DNA of 64,000 nt, taken from positions 1 to 64,000 of the forward strand of contig JACPOC010000007.1 of the NCBI GenBank assembly GCA_016185125.1, in the 5' to 3' direction. Source of the DNA: Bacteroidota bacterium (GTDB lineage: Bacteria; Bacteroidota; Bacteroidia; B-17B0; Aurantibacillaceae). Made by a program: the position numbers and the translations under genes. The stretch's first letter is position 1; the number at the start of each line of letters is the position of its first letter. This document shows positions 33,219 to 43,330 of this stretch, piece by piece. Below the pieces are notes generated by a model. That model did no database searches and was not told the DNA's origin. It worked only from the letters and a program-made list of their open reading frames with translations.

Positions 33219-35720
33219 GTGAAGTCGCTTTTTAAATATTTATTTCCCCTCTTTTTGTTTATTTCGGTTTTAGCCGGGGCGCAAACTGCTACTTTAACCG
33301 GGGTGGTTAAGGCTATTGATGGCGAACCTATTCAGGAAGTTACGGTAGCGATAAAAGAAAATGTAAAGCAAACTGCCACTACCAATGCAAACGGCGAATA
33401 TTCTTTAATCATTGAGGCGGGGAAGCCGCAAACCATCATTTTTTATAATAGCAGCTTTGAGCAAATCATTTATATAATTACTGCAAAAGAAGGACAAAGT
33501 CTTACTTATTCACCAAGACTTAAATTTAAAAACACACTTGTTGAAGTGGAGGTTACAGATATTAAAAAACGCAGCGAAGAAATTTTGACAATTGATCCCA
33601 AAGTATATACTCAACTACCAACTCTTACGTTTAATGTAGAAGATATTATTAAAACACAAATTGGAGTAAGCAGTAATAATGAGTTGAGCAGCGGCTATAG
33701 CGTAAGGGGCGGAAATTTTGATGAGAATTTAGTGTATGTAAACGATATTGAAGTGTATCGTCCTTTTTTGGTAAGAAGCGGCCAGCAGGAAGGTTTTAGC
33801 TTTGCCAATCCTTATATGGTTCAGAACATAAATTTTTCTGCCGGAGGTTTTGAAGCAAAATACGGAGATAAACTAAGCAGTGTTTTAGATATTACTTATC
33901 GTAAGCCTCTTAAATTTGAAGGAAACGCTTCGGCAAGTATTCTTGGCGGAAATATACAATTAGAAGGCATCAGTAAAAATCGTTTGGCCGCATGGAGCAT
34001 TGGTACCCGTTACCGCACAAATTCATATCTTCTCAAAAATCTGGATACTAAAGGTGAGTACAGGCCAAGCGCTTTAGACGTGCAAACTTTTTTAACCTTT
34101 GATGTAAATCCAAAGCTAAAGATTGAATTTTTAGGAAACGTAGCCAATAATAAATATTTGGTTATCCCCTCCAACAGGCAAACTAATTTTGGCACAGTTA
34201 ACAACGCTTTAAGGTTTACTGTTTATTTTGATGGGCAGGAAATGATGCAGTACACCACTTTTATGGGAGGCCTTTCCACTACTTATCGGCCTGACTCAAA
34301 AACAAAATTAAAATTTATTACTTCGGCCTATCGCGCAAAAGAAGAAGAAATTTACACTGTGCAAGGACAATATTTTATTGATCAATTAGAGGCTGATTTA
34401 GGCAAGCCTAATTTTGGCCAGGTTGCTTTTAACCGGGGCATTGGTACGTTTATTAATAATGGAAGAAATTATTTAACCGCCAATGTTTACAATGCCGAAC
34501 ATAAAGGAACCAGATACATATCGCAAAATCAAACGTTGTTATGGGGTGTAAGAGGGCAGATAGAACAAATCAGCGATAAACTTAGTGAGTGGCGGATGAT
34601 AGATTCTGCCGGATTTATCGTTCCCTATGATCCTAATCAAATCAATCTTTTGGATGTATATAAAACTAAAATCAATTTAACAAGCACGCGCTCTCAAGCG
34701 TATGTCCAATATAATTTTAATAAATTACTAAAAGATTCTTCTAACCTCAATATTACTGTAGGAACAAGAGGCAACTACTGGACCATTAACAAACAATTTA
34801 TTTTTTCTCCGCGTTTTACAATTGCGTATAAGCCTAATTGGAAGAAGGACTGGCTCTTTAAATTTAGCGGAGGATTTTATTATCAACCGCCCTTTTACCG
34901 GGAGTTAAGAAATATCAATGGCGAAATAAATCGTAATGTCCAAGCACAACGTTCTATTCATGCAGTGCTTTCTACCGATTATATTTTTAAGATGTGGGAT
35001 CGTCCGTTCAAGTTGATTATGGCAAGTTATTTTAAACAGTTAAATTCTATTATCCCTTACGAAGTTGATAATGTTAGGGTTCGTTATTTTGCAAACAACA
35101 ACGCCAAAGGTTATGCCACAGGAGCCGATGTAAGAATAAACGGAGAGTTTGTAAAAGGAGTTGAAAGCTGGGCCACCATTGGCGTCTTGCGCACCTATGA
35201 ACGTTCGCCTGATAATATTCATTATGTTTATTACAATGCTTCCAATGAAGAGATCATAAGAGGTTATACTTTTGATCAGGTAAAAGCCGATAGTGTAAAA
35301 GTAGATCCGGGATTTATTCCACGGCCTACCGATCAGCTCGTTACCTTTGGATTATTTTTTCAAGATTATCTTCCAAAACTTCCTGCTTTAAAATTCAATC
35401 TTAATCTTCAGTTCGGAAGCGGTTTACCTTTTGGCCCACCCACGCATCTTCGCTGGCAGCAATTATTGCGGATGCCGCCATACCGCCGGGTTGATGCAGG
35501 TTTTGCGTATAATGTAATAAAAGAGAACAGAGAAATTAAACGTAAAAATGTGTTTAATAACCTAAAAGAAATGTGGATATTTTTAGAGGTTTATAACTTA
35601 TTGCAAGTTCAAAATACCGTGTCATATACATGGATTCAGGACGTAACCGGTAACCGTTATGCTATTCCTAATTATTTAACCAACCGTCAGTTAAATTTAA
35701 GATTGCAGGTAAAGTTTTAA
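33219..35720 (+). CDS. TonB-dependent receptor with N-terminal CarboxypepD-reg-like domain
   Basis: An 833-residue outer-membrane receptor. It has a signal peptide (1-20), a beta-sandwich regulatory-like domain (about 23-105, ATLTGVVKAIDGEPIQEV), a plug with GVSSNNELSSGYSVRGGNFDENLVYVND, and a 22-stranded barrel ending LRLQVKF. It lacks a SusD-type partner next door, so it is not an obvious glycan-uptake locus. The ligand is unknown; peptides, metals or a lipid-linked compound are possible. The start is GTG at 33219. It ends with a perfect terminator, so it is a single transcript separate from the MoxR/Bat operon. Confidence 0.88.
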   Translation: MKSLFKYLFPLFLFISVLAGAQTATLTGVVKAIDGEPIQEVTVAIKENVKQTATTNANGEYSLIIEAGKPQTIIFYNSSFEQIIYIITAKEGQSLTYSPRLKFKNTLVEVEVTDIKKRSEEILTIDPKVYTQLPTLTFNVEDIIKTQIGVSSNNELSSGYSVRGGNFDENLVYVNDIEVYRPFLVRSGQQEGFSFANPYMVQNINFSAGGFEAKYGDKLSSVLDITYRKPLKFEGNASASILGGNIQLEGISKNRLAAWSIGTRYRTNSYLLKNLDTKGEYRPSALDVQTFLTFDVNPKLKIEFLGNVANNKYLVIPSNRQTNFGTVNNALRFTVYFDGQEMMQYTTFMGGLSTTYRPDSKTKLKFITSAYRAKEEEIYTVQGQYFIDQLEADLGKPNFGQVAFNRGIGTFINNGRNYLTANVYNAEHKGTRYISQNQTLLWGVRGQIEQISDKLSEWRMIDSAGFIVPYDPNQINLLDVYKTKINLTSTRSQAYVQYNFNKLLKDSSNLNITVGTRGNYWTINKQFIFSPRFTIAYKPNWKKDWLFKFSGGFYYQPPFYRELRNINGEINRNVQAQRSIHAVLSTDYIFKMWDRPFKLIMASYFKQLNSIIPYEVDNVRVRYFANNNAKGYATGADVRINGEFVKGVESWATIGVLRTYERSPDNIHYVYYNASNEEIIRGYTFDQVKADSVKVDPGFIPRPTDQLVTFGLFFQDYLPKLPALKFNLNLQFGSGLPFGPPTHLRWQQLLRMPPYRRVDAGFAYNVIKENREIKRKNVFNNLKEMWIFLEVYNLLQVQNTVSYTWIQDVTGNRYAIPNYLTNRQLNLRLQVKF

Positions 35721-35743
35721 ATGAAAAGTCTTTCATTTTTTTT
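35719..35743 (+). terminator. intrinsic terminator of the TonB receptor gene
   Basis: AAATGAAA (35719-35726), loop AGTC, TTTCATTT (35731-35738), then more T. The stem is perfect and the T tract long; it overlaps the stop codon by two bases. Confidence 0.75.
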
Positions 35744-35800
35744 AGTTTTACCTTAACAAATTTTAACGGCAAAATCAACATCTAAAAACCAAGCCGTTGC

Positions 35801-35808
35801 TATCTTTA
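35801..35808 (+). promoter_or_regulatory. possible -7 box of the MoxR/Bat operon
   Basis: TATCTTTA, one base from TAnnTTTG, 24 bases before the ATG at 35833. It lies inside the longer open frame that starts at TTG 35797, which supports the shorter MoxR protein. Confidence 0.35.
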
Positions 35809-35832
35809 CCACTGTCTCATTTAAAAACAGTT

Positions 35833-36822
35833 ATGGTAGATATAAAAGAAATTAATGAACGGATACAACGCGAAAGTGCATTCGTAGATTTATTAACCAA
35901 TGAAATGGATAAAGTAATCATTGGACAAAAAACAATGGTGGAACGTCTCCTTATTGGTTTGCTCAGCAATGGACATATTTTGCTGGAAGGAGTTCCCGGC
36001 CTTGCAAAAACTCTTGCCATTAATACATTGGCAAAATGTGTGGATGGTCAATTCAGCCGTATTCAATTTACTCCCGATCTTTTGCCTGCCGATGTTATCG
36101 GTACACAAATTTATAATCAAAAGCAAGAAGCCTTCTCCATTCGTAAAGGTCCTATTTTTGCCAATTTTGTTTTAGCGGATGAAATTAATCGTGCTCCTGC
36201 AAAAGTGCAATCAGCATTATTAGAAGCCATGCAGGAAAAGCAGGTTACTATTGGCGATCAAACATTCAAGCTGCCAAATCCTTTTTTAGTATTGGCTACT
36301 CAAAATCCGGTGGAGCAGGAAGGAACTTATCCTTTACCTGAAGCACAAATGGATCGCTTTATGTTAAAGGTGGTAATCGGGTATCCTACCAAAGAAGATG
36401 AACGAAAAATTATCGCTTCTAACATTGGCCCTAATGGCATGCCGGTTCCAAACTCAGTGTTAAGGCCTGAAGACATTGTAACGGCTCGCGCTGTTGTAAA
36501 AGATGTGTATATGGATGAAAAAATAGAGCGTTACATCGTTGATATAGTGTTCGCGTCCCGTTTCCCTAAGGAATATAAGTTGCAAAAATTTGACGGTTTA
36601 ATTTCCTATGGAGGTTCTCCGCGTGCCAGTATTAACCTGGCTTTGGCTGCCAAAGCTTATGCATTTATAAAACGCAGAGGTTATGTAATTCCTGAAGATG
36701 TGCGTGCGATTTGTTTGGACGTAATGCGTCACCGTGTTGGTTTAACGTATGAAGCGGAAGCGGAGAATATCACTTCGGAACATATTGTTACTGAAATTTT
36801 AAATACTGTTGAAGTTCCTTAA
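35833..36822 (+). CDS. MoxR-family AAA+ ATPase
   Basis: A 329-residue AAA+ ATPase with Walker A GVPGLAKT (53-60), Walker B LADEINRAP, the sensor NPVEQEGTYPLPEAQMDRF and the C-terminal lid. MoxR ATPases act as chaperones that load or remodel von Willebrand factor A proteins and their metal-dependent complexes. It heads the operon with DUF58 and Bat genes. I chose the ATG at 35833 and not the TTG at 35797, since a promoter-like box falls between them and MVDIKEINERI is the usual family opening. Confidence 0.9.
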   Translation: MVDIKEINERIQRESAFVDLLTNEMDKVIIGQKTMVERLLIGLLSNGHILLEGVPGLAKTLAINTLAKCVDGQFSRIQFTPDLLPADVIGTQIYNQKQEAFSIRKGPIFANFVLADEINRAPAKVQSALLEAMQEKQVTIGDQTFKLPNPFLVLATQNPVEQEGTYPLPEAQMDRFMLKVVIGYPTKEDERKIIASNIGPNGMPVPNSVLRPEDIVTARAVVKDVYMDEKIERYIVDIVFASRFPKEYKLQKFDGLISYGGSPRASINLALAAKAYAFIKRRGYVIPEDVRAICLDVMRHRVGLTYEAEAENITSEHIVTEILNTVEVP

Positions 36823-36899
36823 CAATGTTAAGTGTTTAGTTCTTAGTTTTAATAATGCTTTTATTTTAAAAACAAAACACTAATAAAAAAACTAATTAC

Positions 36900-37766
36900 A
36901 TGGAAACTTCGGAGTTACTGAAAAAGGTTCGAAAAATTGAAATTAAAACCCGGGGACTGAGTAGTCAGATTTTTTCAGGGGAATATCATAGTGCCTTTAA
37001 AGGAAGAGGAATGGCTTTCTCCGAAGTGCGTGAATATACTCCCGGCGATGATGTAAGAACAATTGACTGGAATGTAACTGCGCGATTTAATAGTCCTTTT
37101 GTGAAAGTGTTTGAAGAGGAGCGTGAACTAAGCGTTGTATTGGTTGTAGATGTAAGTGCTTCCGGTGCGTTTGGTACACACAATCAGTTTAAGCAAGATT
37201 TAATAACGGAATTGTGCGCGGTGGTTGCTTTCTCTGCTTCACAAAATAACGATAAGATAGGAGTGATTTTTTTCAGTGATAAAATTGAAAAATATATTCC
37301 ACCGAAAAAAGGTAAGTCGCATATATTAAGAATTATCAGGGAGTTGATTGAATTTAAACCCGGCCAAAAGAAAACCGATCTTCAAGTGGCTTTAAAGTAT
37401 ATGACCAACGTAATAAAAAAACGCAGCGTTGTATTTTTAATAAGCGATTTTTATTCAGATAGTAATTATCGTGACGCTCTTAAAATTGCCAATAAAAAAC
37501 ACGATGTAGTTGCATTGAGAATAATTGATAAAACAGAAAATGAATTACCAAAAGTAGGTCTTATTAAATTGCGCGATAACGAAACCGGCGCTGTAAAGTG
37601 GCTTGATACTTCGAGTGCATCTTTCAGAAAGCAATACGCCATTAATCATTTAAAGTTTGAAGAAGAATTAAAAGATATTTTTAACCGAAGCGGAATTGAC
37701 GCCACCCGGATATTTACACACGAAAGCTATATTAAACCCTTGATGAATCTTTTTAAGAACAGATAA
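36900..37766 (+). CDS. DUF58 protein with a von Willebrand A-type fold
   Basis: A 288-residue protein with the DUF58 signature REYTPGDDVRTIDWN (44-58) and a VWA-like domain with the metal site DVSAS (84-88). DUF58 proteins pair with MoxR ATPases in Bat operons and are thought to be partners or substrates of them. No membrane helix is seen, so it is cytoplasmic. It is 77 bases after the MoxR gene, and the next gene starts directly after its stop. Confidence 0.9.
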   Translation: METSELLKKVRKIEIKTRGLSSQIFSGEYHSAFKGRGMAFSEVREYTPGDDVRTIDWNVTARFNSPFVKVFEEERELSVVLVVDVSASGAFGTHNQFKQDLITELCAVVAFSASQNNDKIGVIFFSDKIEKYIPPKKGKSHILRIIRELIEFKPGQKKTDLQVALKYMTNVIKKRSVVFLISDFYSDSNYRDALKIANKKHDVVALRIIDKTENELPKVGLIKLRDNETGAVKWLDTSSASFRKQYAINHLKFEEELKDIFNRSGIDATRIFTHESYIKPLMNLFKNR

Positions 37767-38756
37767 GTGAAACTATTTTGCAACATATTTATTTTTGTGC
37801 TTCTATTATTTTCAACTTCTGCATTTTCTCAGGAAGTGAAAGTAAATGCAGTACTTGATTCTTCAAAAATACGAATTGGAGAACAGGTTAAGTTGGATCT
37901 GTATTTAACTTACAACGGTAACCAAAAAGGATTAACCATTAAGTGGCCGCAAATAGGGGATACGCTTACCGGTAAAGTGGAAGTTGTATCTGTAACGCCT
38001 ATAGATACCACAACTCCTGATAAGAACAATCCTGGAATGATTCAGCATCACCAGCAAATTTTTATCAGTGCATACGATAGCGGCTACTTCGCCATTCCCG
38101 GATTTAAGTTTGTATTGAATAATGATTCGAACAATGTATTATTTACCGAAACACTTTTATTGGAAGTTCACACCGTTCCAACCGACACAAGTGCTACAAA
38201 AATTAAAGACATTAAAACTATTTTTAATGAACCCTTTAACTGGAAATGGTACATCAATTATTTATACTGGGGCATTGGCCTTGTGGTATTTATTTTGGCT
38301 ATTATACTAATAACGCGTTATTATACCAAAAGAAATCTTAATAAGATTGTTGAACCCGAAAAACCGAAAATTCCGGCACATATTACCGCGCTTGCTTCCC
38401 TCGAAAAAATAAAATCAGAGCAGGTTTGGAAAGAAGGTCAGGTAAAAGAATATTACTCATCCATTTCTGAAACCATTCGTTTGTATATTGAAGAACGTTA
38501 TAATGTGCATGCTCTGGAAAGCACTACTGATGAGATTATGACAGCTTTCAGAACTCAGGTGGTAGATCAGGAAAGCAAGAATAAGCTTCAGCAATTACTA
38601 CAACTTTCTGATTTAGTGAAATTTGCCAAACTTGCACCCATTGAAAGTGAGCATAATTTTACTTTACAAAACGCATTTGATTTTGTAAACGGAACCAAGC
38701 GCGAAGATGTTGTGACGCTTGAACAAGATTTAAAAACTAATAATCTACCTTCATGA
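37767..38756 (+). CDS. BatD-like membrane protein with DUF4381-like cytoplasmic part
   Basis: A 329-residue protein with a signal peptide (1-21), an N-terminal beta-rich periplasmic domain like the first domain of BatD (VNAVLDSSKIRIGEQVKL), one membrane helix (about 167-187) and a helical cytoplasmic tail (EYYSSISETIRLYIEERY). In Bat operons this position often holds a short protein between DUF58 and BatA. The start is GTG, directly after the upstream stop. It probably links the periplasmic side to the VWA proteins; the role is not established. Confidence 0.8.
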   Translation: MKLFCNIFIFVLLLFSTSAFSQEVKVNAVLDSSKIRIGEQVKLDLYLTYNGNQKGLTIKWPQIGDTLTGKVEVVSVTPIDTTTPDKNNPGMIQHHQQIFISAYDSGYFAIPGFKFVLNNDSNNVLFTETLLLEVHTVPTDTSATKIKDIKTIFNEPFNWKWYINYLYWGIGLVVFILAIILITRYYTKRNLNKIVEPEKPKIPAHITALASLEKIKSEQVWKEGQVKEYYSSISETIRLYIEERYNVHALESTTDEIMTAFRTQVVDQESKNKLQQLLQLSDLVKFAKLAPIESEHNFTLQNAFDFVNGTKREDVVTLEQDLKTNNLPS

Positions 38757-39766
38757 TGTTAAATTATTTTAACGACATACAGTTTGCGGAAAAGCATTGG
38801 TTCTGGTTATTATTGGTAATCCCTTTAATGATTGTTTGGTACATTTTTCGGTTAAAAAAGCGTGAGGGCGAATTAAATTTTTCTTCGTTTATCTTATTAA
38901 AAGGTATCCGCTCCTCCGCTAAATCAAAATTAAGACACTCATTATTTGTATTAAGATTACTGGCATTTGCTCTAATGATTACTGCGCTGGCACGGCCGCA
39001 ATCTCGCAGCAGTTGGAAGGACAGTAAGACGGAAGGAATAGACATTGTTATCAGTATGGATCTTTCTTTATCCATGCTTGCAAAGGATTTTAAACCCAAC
39101 CGCCTAGAAGTTGCAAAAGAAGCCATGATTGAATTCATAGATCTTCGTCCAAATGACCGCATTGGGATGGTGGTGTTTGGCGGCGTAGCTTTTACACAGT
39201 GCCCTTTAACAAGCGATCATAAAGTGCTAAAAAATATGTTCCCGCAGATAAAAGCCGGCTCGCTTGACCAAGGAACGGCTATTGGCCTTGGCTTGGCAAA
39301 TGCAGTAGCTCGCATTAAAGAGAGTAAAGCTAAAAGTAAAGTGATTGTTTTTATAAGTGATGGTGTGAATAATGCAGGAGAAATTGCGCCATTAACTGCC
39401 GGAGAGTTAGCGAAAACTTATGGCGTTAGAGTTTATTGCATAGGAGTTGGTTCACGTGGCAAAGCATTACAACCTGTTGCAATTTATGCGCAGGGTGAGT
39501 ATGAATATGATTACGTTGATGTTGATATTGACGACAAAGTAATGACCGAAATCTCAAACATGACCGGCGGCCAATACTTTAGAGTAACCAATAACGAAAG
39601 TTTAAAAAACGTTTGTAAGGAGATTGATAAAATGGAAAAAACCATTATCAGCGAAAAAAGTTTTACCAATAAAGCTGAACACTTTTTGCCTTTCGCAATA
39701 GCCGCTGCAATTTTATTATTATTGGAATTTGCATTACGTTTTACTTTATTTAAATCTATTCCCTGA
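38753..39766 (+). CDS. batA: BatA, VWA-domain membrane protein
   Basis: A 337-residue protein with two N-terminal membrane helices (about 17-33 and 66-82), a cytosolic VWA domain with the metal site DLSLS (103-107) and FISDGVNNAGE, and a last membrane helix (about 311-329). Bat proteins were found through a transposon mutant of Bacteroides fragilis with reduced oxygen tolerance; their molecular function is still unclear. It overlaps the upstream gene by four bases and batB by one. Confidence 0.9.
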   Translation: MMLNYFNDIQFAEKHWFWLLLVIPLMIVWYIFRLKKREGELNFSSFILLKGIRSSAKSKLRHSLFVLRLLAFALMITALARPQSRSSWKDSKTEGIDIVISMDLSLSMLAKDFKPNRLEVAKEAMIEFIDLRPNDRIGMVVFGGVAFTQCPLTSDHKVLKNMFPQIKAGSLDQGTAIGLGLANAVARIKESKAKSKVIVFISDGVNNAGEIAPLTAGELAKTYGVRVYCIGVGSRGKALQPVAIYAQGEYEYDYVDVDIDDKVMTEISNMTGGQYFRVTNNESLKNVCKEIDKMEKTIISEKSFTNKAEHFLPFAIAAAILLLLEFALRFTLFKSIP

Positions 39767-40806
39767 TGTTCAAATTTGAGCATACACTTTATTTTTACGC
39801 GTTCGCGGCCATTCCGCTAATGTTGCTTCTTGTAATAATTTATTTTAGCAGCAGACGGAAAAAGCTGAAAGCTATGGGTGATTCTAAACTTATTGATCAG
39901 TTGATGCCTTATGTTTCTAAACAGAAAAGAATAATTAAAATAATTCTGTTTTTACTTGGGTTTGGCAGCTTGATTTTAGCGATATGCAATTTACAAACGG
40001 GTAGTAAACTTACTGAAGTAAAACGAGAGGGTGCCGACATTATTGTATGCATTGATGTAAGTAATAGCATGCTTGCCCAGGATCTAACACCTAACCGTTT
40101 AAGTCGCGCGAAGTATGCGTTGGAAAAAATGATCAATTCACTGGAAGGAGACCGTTTGGGCTTGGTTATTTTTGCCGGTGAAGCCTATGTTCAATTACCC
40201 ATTACAACGGATTATAGTGCCGCCAAATTATTTTTAGAATCTATCGGTTCCGGAATGGTGCCTGTTCCCGGTACAAATCTTGCGGCGGCTATTAATAAAG
40301 CCAGTGAATCATTTAGTAATGATGTGGCTAAAAATAAAGCCATTATATTGATAACAGATGGGGAGAATCATGATTCTGCAGCAATAGAAGCGGCGGAAAC
40401 TGCATTTAGAAAAGGAATTATGATCAATACTATTGGTATTGGTTCCACAAAGGGTGTGCCTATTCCTCTAATTGAAAATGGAGTTATAAAAGGATATCGA
40501 AAAGATAAAGAGGGTCAAACAGTTATTACAAAACTAAATGATGAACTTTTAAAAATGATCGCGTCTAAAGCAAATGGAGTTTATGTTCAGGCAAGTCAGG
40601 CTGATGTTGGATTAGGCGCCGTGCTTAATAAAATAAATGAACTAGATAAAGCACAATTGGAGAACAAAATGTATACAGATTATGAAGATCAGTATCAATG
40701 GTTTATTGCCTTGGCATTAATTCTTTTTTTCATTGAATTTTTGGTAAGTGAACGTGTGAGTGAATGGTACAAGAAATTAAATCTTTTTCAAAATGCGTCC
40801 AGATAA
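39766..40806 (+). CDS. batB: BatB, VWA-domain membrane protein
   Basis: A 346-residue paralogue of BatA with the same layout: two N-terminal helices, a VWA domain with DVSNS (97-101) and LITDGENHDS, then a C-terminal helix. BatA and BatB are thought to act together with MoxR. The ATG overlaps the batA stop by one base (TGATG), and the 3' end overlaps batC by 14 bases, which shows tight coupling. Confidence 0.9.
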   Translation: MFKFEHTLYFYAFAAIPLMLLLVIIYFSSRRKKLKAMGDSKLIDQLMPYVSKQKRIIKIILFLLGFGSLILAICNLQTGSKLTEVKREGADIIVCIDVSNSMLAQDLTPNRLSRAKYALEKMINSLEGDRLGLVIFAGEAYVQLPITTDYSAAKLFLESIGSGMVPVPGTNLAAAINKASESFSNDVAKNKAIILITDGENHDSAAIEAAETAFRKGIMINTIGIGSTKGVPIPLIENGVIKGYRKDKEGQTVITKLNDELLKMIASKANGVYVQASQADVGLGAVLNKINELDKAQLENKMYTDYEDQYQWFIALALILFFIEFLVSERVSEWYKKLNLFQNASR

Positions 40807-41503
40807 AATACATATAATTATTATTTTTTTATTCTATGCATTTGCTATAGATGCACAGAAGGATGCTAAGTATATATACGACGGCAACGAAATGTATAGA
40901 AGCGGTAAAATCCCGCAATCCTTGGAGTATTATAGATACGCTCTAAAAATAAACCCTGATAATTCAAAAGCTCACTTTAATATAGGAAACACTCTTTATA
41001 AAAACGGACTGGCAATTAAAGCAAGCAAGGAAAATTTTGTGCAAGGCGGAAAAAAAGTTACACCTGATTCATTAGCAGGACTTGTGTTTGATGAAGCTGC
41101 ACAAAGTTTCGCGAAAGTTGCAAATTCGGTTTCTGATAAAGATACTTTGCATCGCGCATGGCACAACATTGGCAACTGTTATCTACAGAAAAAAGATTAC
41201 CAGCAAGCCATTGATGCTTATAAAAAATCTTTAAAATTTAACTCTAAAGACGAAGAGACTCGTTACAATCTGGCATACGCTCTAAAGCATTTGCCAAAGG
41301 ATAAAAAAGGTGGTGGAGGTGGTGGAGGAAATGATCCAAAAAAACAGCAGGATAAAAAAGAGCAGCAGTCAAAAAATGCAATGACAAAAGATCAGGCTGA
41401 TCAACTTTTAAAAGCGTTGATGAAAGATGAGAAAAAACTTCAGGATAAAAGGAAGCAAAAGCAAGAAGATCCTGCAAATACAACAATAGATAAAGATTGG
41501 TAA
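40793..41503 (+). CDS. batC: BatC, TPR-repeat protein
   Basis: A 236-residue protein with a signal peptide (1-21, ending DAQ) and TPR repeats (YRYALKINPDNSKAHFNIGN, then a later pair with NIGNCYLQKKDYQQAIDAYKK). A seven-glycine tract follows, then a long Lys/Gln-rich charged tail. It is the usual third Bat protein and probably a periplasmic scaffold. The glycine tract and charged tail look disordered. Confidence 0.88.
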   Translation: MRPDKIHIIIIFLFYAFAIDAQKDAKYIYDGNEMYRSGKIPQSLEYYRYALKINPDNSKAHFNIGNTLYKNGLAIKASKENFVQGGKKVTPDSLAGLVFDEAAQSFAKVANSVSDKDTLHRAWHNIGNCYLQKKDYQQAIDAYKKSLKFNSKDEETRYNLAYALKHLPKDKKGGGGGGGNDPKKQQDKKEQQSKNAMTKDQADQLLKALMKDEKKLQDKRKQKQEDPANTTIDKDW

Positions 41504-41556
41504 ATTATATGATGAATTATATAAAAAAAATCAAAATTTATTAATTAATAATAAAA

Positions 41557-43329
41557 ATGTTATACGTTTTAAATAGATTTTTTCTTTTAACAGTTTCTGT
41601 TGTCTTAGCTTTTGCTGCGAGTGCTCAAGCTGTTTACACACAAGTAAGCTCTAAAAAAGTTCAGGTGGGTGTTCCCTTTGAATGTGCCCTTGTAATAACC
41701 GTGGGTGCTACAAGTTATTCTTCTCCCGGATTTAAAGACTTTGAAGTGGTGAGCGGCCCCTTTGAAAGCAGGATGACACAAAATATTAATGGAGTGGTTA
41801 GTTCTCAAATAACTTTATCCTGGGGTTTGGTAGCTCGTAAAGAAGGAAAATTTACAATAACTCCTGCGCTTGTTAATGCTGGTAATCAAAAGTATGAAAC
41901 AGCTCCTGTGGTTATTGAAGTTACTAAAGGTGCAAGTCAGCAAAGTGGCACAGAACTTAACAAGGGGGTAAGTGTAGATGATGGCGAACTGTTTATTAAA
42001 ACTGTTCCTTCGCGTACAAAATTATATGTGGGTGAGCAATTAACTATTACGCATAAACTTTTCAGCAGATTAAGTTTGGTGGGAATGAAAAAATACGACG
42101 CTCCTGTTTTTGATGGGTTCTGGACAAAAAAGTTGGATGTGCCGAATGCAGCTGTTCAGGAAAATATTGATGGCGTGGCTTATTTAACTGCCGAAATTGA
42201 AAAGCATTTATTATATGCAAGCGCGCCCGGTAAAAAAACTATTCCTGCCATTCAGCCTGTGTATGTGGTAAGAAAAACTTCCAATAAAAAACCTCGAAGT
42301 CTTTGGGAACAATTTATGAACGGGCAGCAATATGAAGATGTTGAATCTAAAGCTAAGAGCAATCCTGTAACCATAGAAATTCTGCCTTTGCCCGATGAAG
42401 GAAAGCCCGCAAGTTTTAACGGTGCAGTTGGGAAGCTTAATTTTAGAGTGGAAGCAAATTCGCAAACAGTTAAAGCAAATGAAGCTATTAATTTAAAAAT
42501 TACCATTTCAGGAACAGGCAATTTTCCTTTAATGGATGCGCCTAAACTTAACTTTCCTGAAAGTTTTGAGTCGTATGATCCAAAGATTGCAGAATCAACT
42601 TCGGCAAAATCGTTTGATTATCTTATTATCCCCCGAAGTGAAGGTCAATTTATTTTAAAGGATCTTGAGTTTAGCTATTTTAATACGGAAACAAAAAAAT
42701 ACAGCACCATTCAATCTCCCCAAATTAAAATAAATGTTCTTCCGGGGGGCCCTAATAGTGCCGGGGCTCAGGTTTTTACTCCTCAAAATCAGGTGAAAGA
42801 AACAGAAAATGATATTCGTTATATCAAAAAAGGAAATTTTGAACTTGCAAAAAGTGAAACTGAATTTTTTAATTCAGTAACTCATATTGCGCTTATTATT
42901 CTTCCTATATTAGGATTAATAGCCACCCTTATTTTCAGAAGAAACTATATAAAAAATAATAGTAATCTAACCTTGGTTAAAGAACGTAAAGCCGCCAAGG
43001 TAGCCCGAAAGCAATTAGTGCGGGCCGAACAGTTAATGCAACAGAATAAAAAAGATGAATTTTATACGGAGATTTTAATGGGGCTTAATAATTATTTAAG
43101 TCATAAATTGAATATCCCAATCTCGGATTTGTCGCGAAACCATATTCAAAACACATTGGTACAAAAGCAGATTGACGCTTCTTATATTTCAAAACTGCTA
43201 GCAACTATTGAAACAAGCGAGTACGCTAAATATGCCCCGGGTGCGGTGAGCGGTGATCTGAATACCGTTTATACGGATACAGTTAGTTTGGTAACGGAAC
43301 TCGAGAAACAATTAAATAAGAAAATTTAA
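41557..43329 (+). CDS. batD: BatD, oxygen-tolerance membrane protein
   Basis: A 590-residue protein with a signal peptide (1-25), repeated beta-sandwich periplasmic domains (for example VQVGVPFECALVITVG and VEANSQTVKANEAINLKI), one membrane helix (about 447-464) and a helical cytoplasmic tail. It follows batC after 53 bases and is two bases before batE. The domain order matches BatD, whose periplasmic part may take up or recognise envelope proteins damaged by oxidation; that function is conjecture in the family. Confidence 0.9.
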   Translation: MLYVLNRFFLLTVSVVLAFAASAQAVYTQVSSKKVQVGVPFECALVITVGATSYSSPGFKDFEVVSGPFESRMTQNINGVVSSQITLSWGLVARKEGKFTITPALVNAGNQKYETAPVVIEVTKGASQQSGTELNKGVSVDDGELFIKTVPSRTKLYVGEQLTITHKLFSRLSLVGMKKYDAPVFDGFWTKKLDVPNAAVQENIDGVAYLTAEIEKHLLYASAPGKKTIPAIQPVYVVRKTSNKKPRSLWEQFMNGQQYEDVESKAKSNPVTIEILPLPDEGKPASFNGAVGKLNFRVEANSQTVKANEAINLKITISGTGNFPLMDAPKLNFPESFESYDPKIAESTSAKSFDYLIIPRSEGQFILKDLEFSYFNTETKKYSTIQSPQIKINVLPGGPNSAGAQVFTPQNQVKETENDIRYIKKGNFELAKSETEFFNSVTHIALIILPILGLIATLIFRRNYIKNNSNLTLVKERKAAKVARKQLVRAEQLMQQNKKDEFYTEILMGLNNYLSHKLNIPISDLSRNHIQNTLVQKQIDASYISKLLATIETSEYAKYAPGAVSGDLNTVYTDTVSLVTELEKQLNKKI

Positions 43330-43330
43330 A

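Noticed and set aside
33219-35720. SusC/SusD glycan-uptake locus
   Set aside because: The receptor has a regulatory-like N-terminal domain, but no SusD-like lipoprotein or glycoside hydrolase is next to it.
35797-35832. TTG start extending the MoxR protein by 12 residues
   Set aside because: A promoter-like TATCTTTA box falls inside it, and family members begin at the later ATG.
38764-39162. 132-codon antisense frame in batA
   Set aside because: It lies opposite a certain gene and shows no signal or family features.
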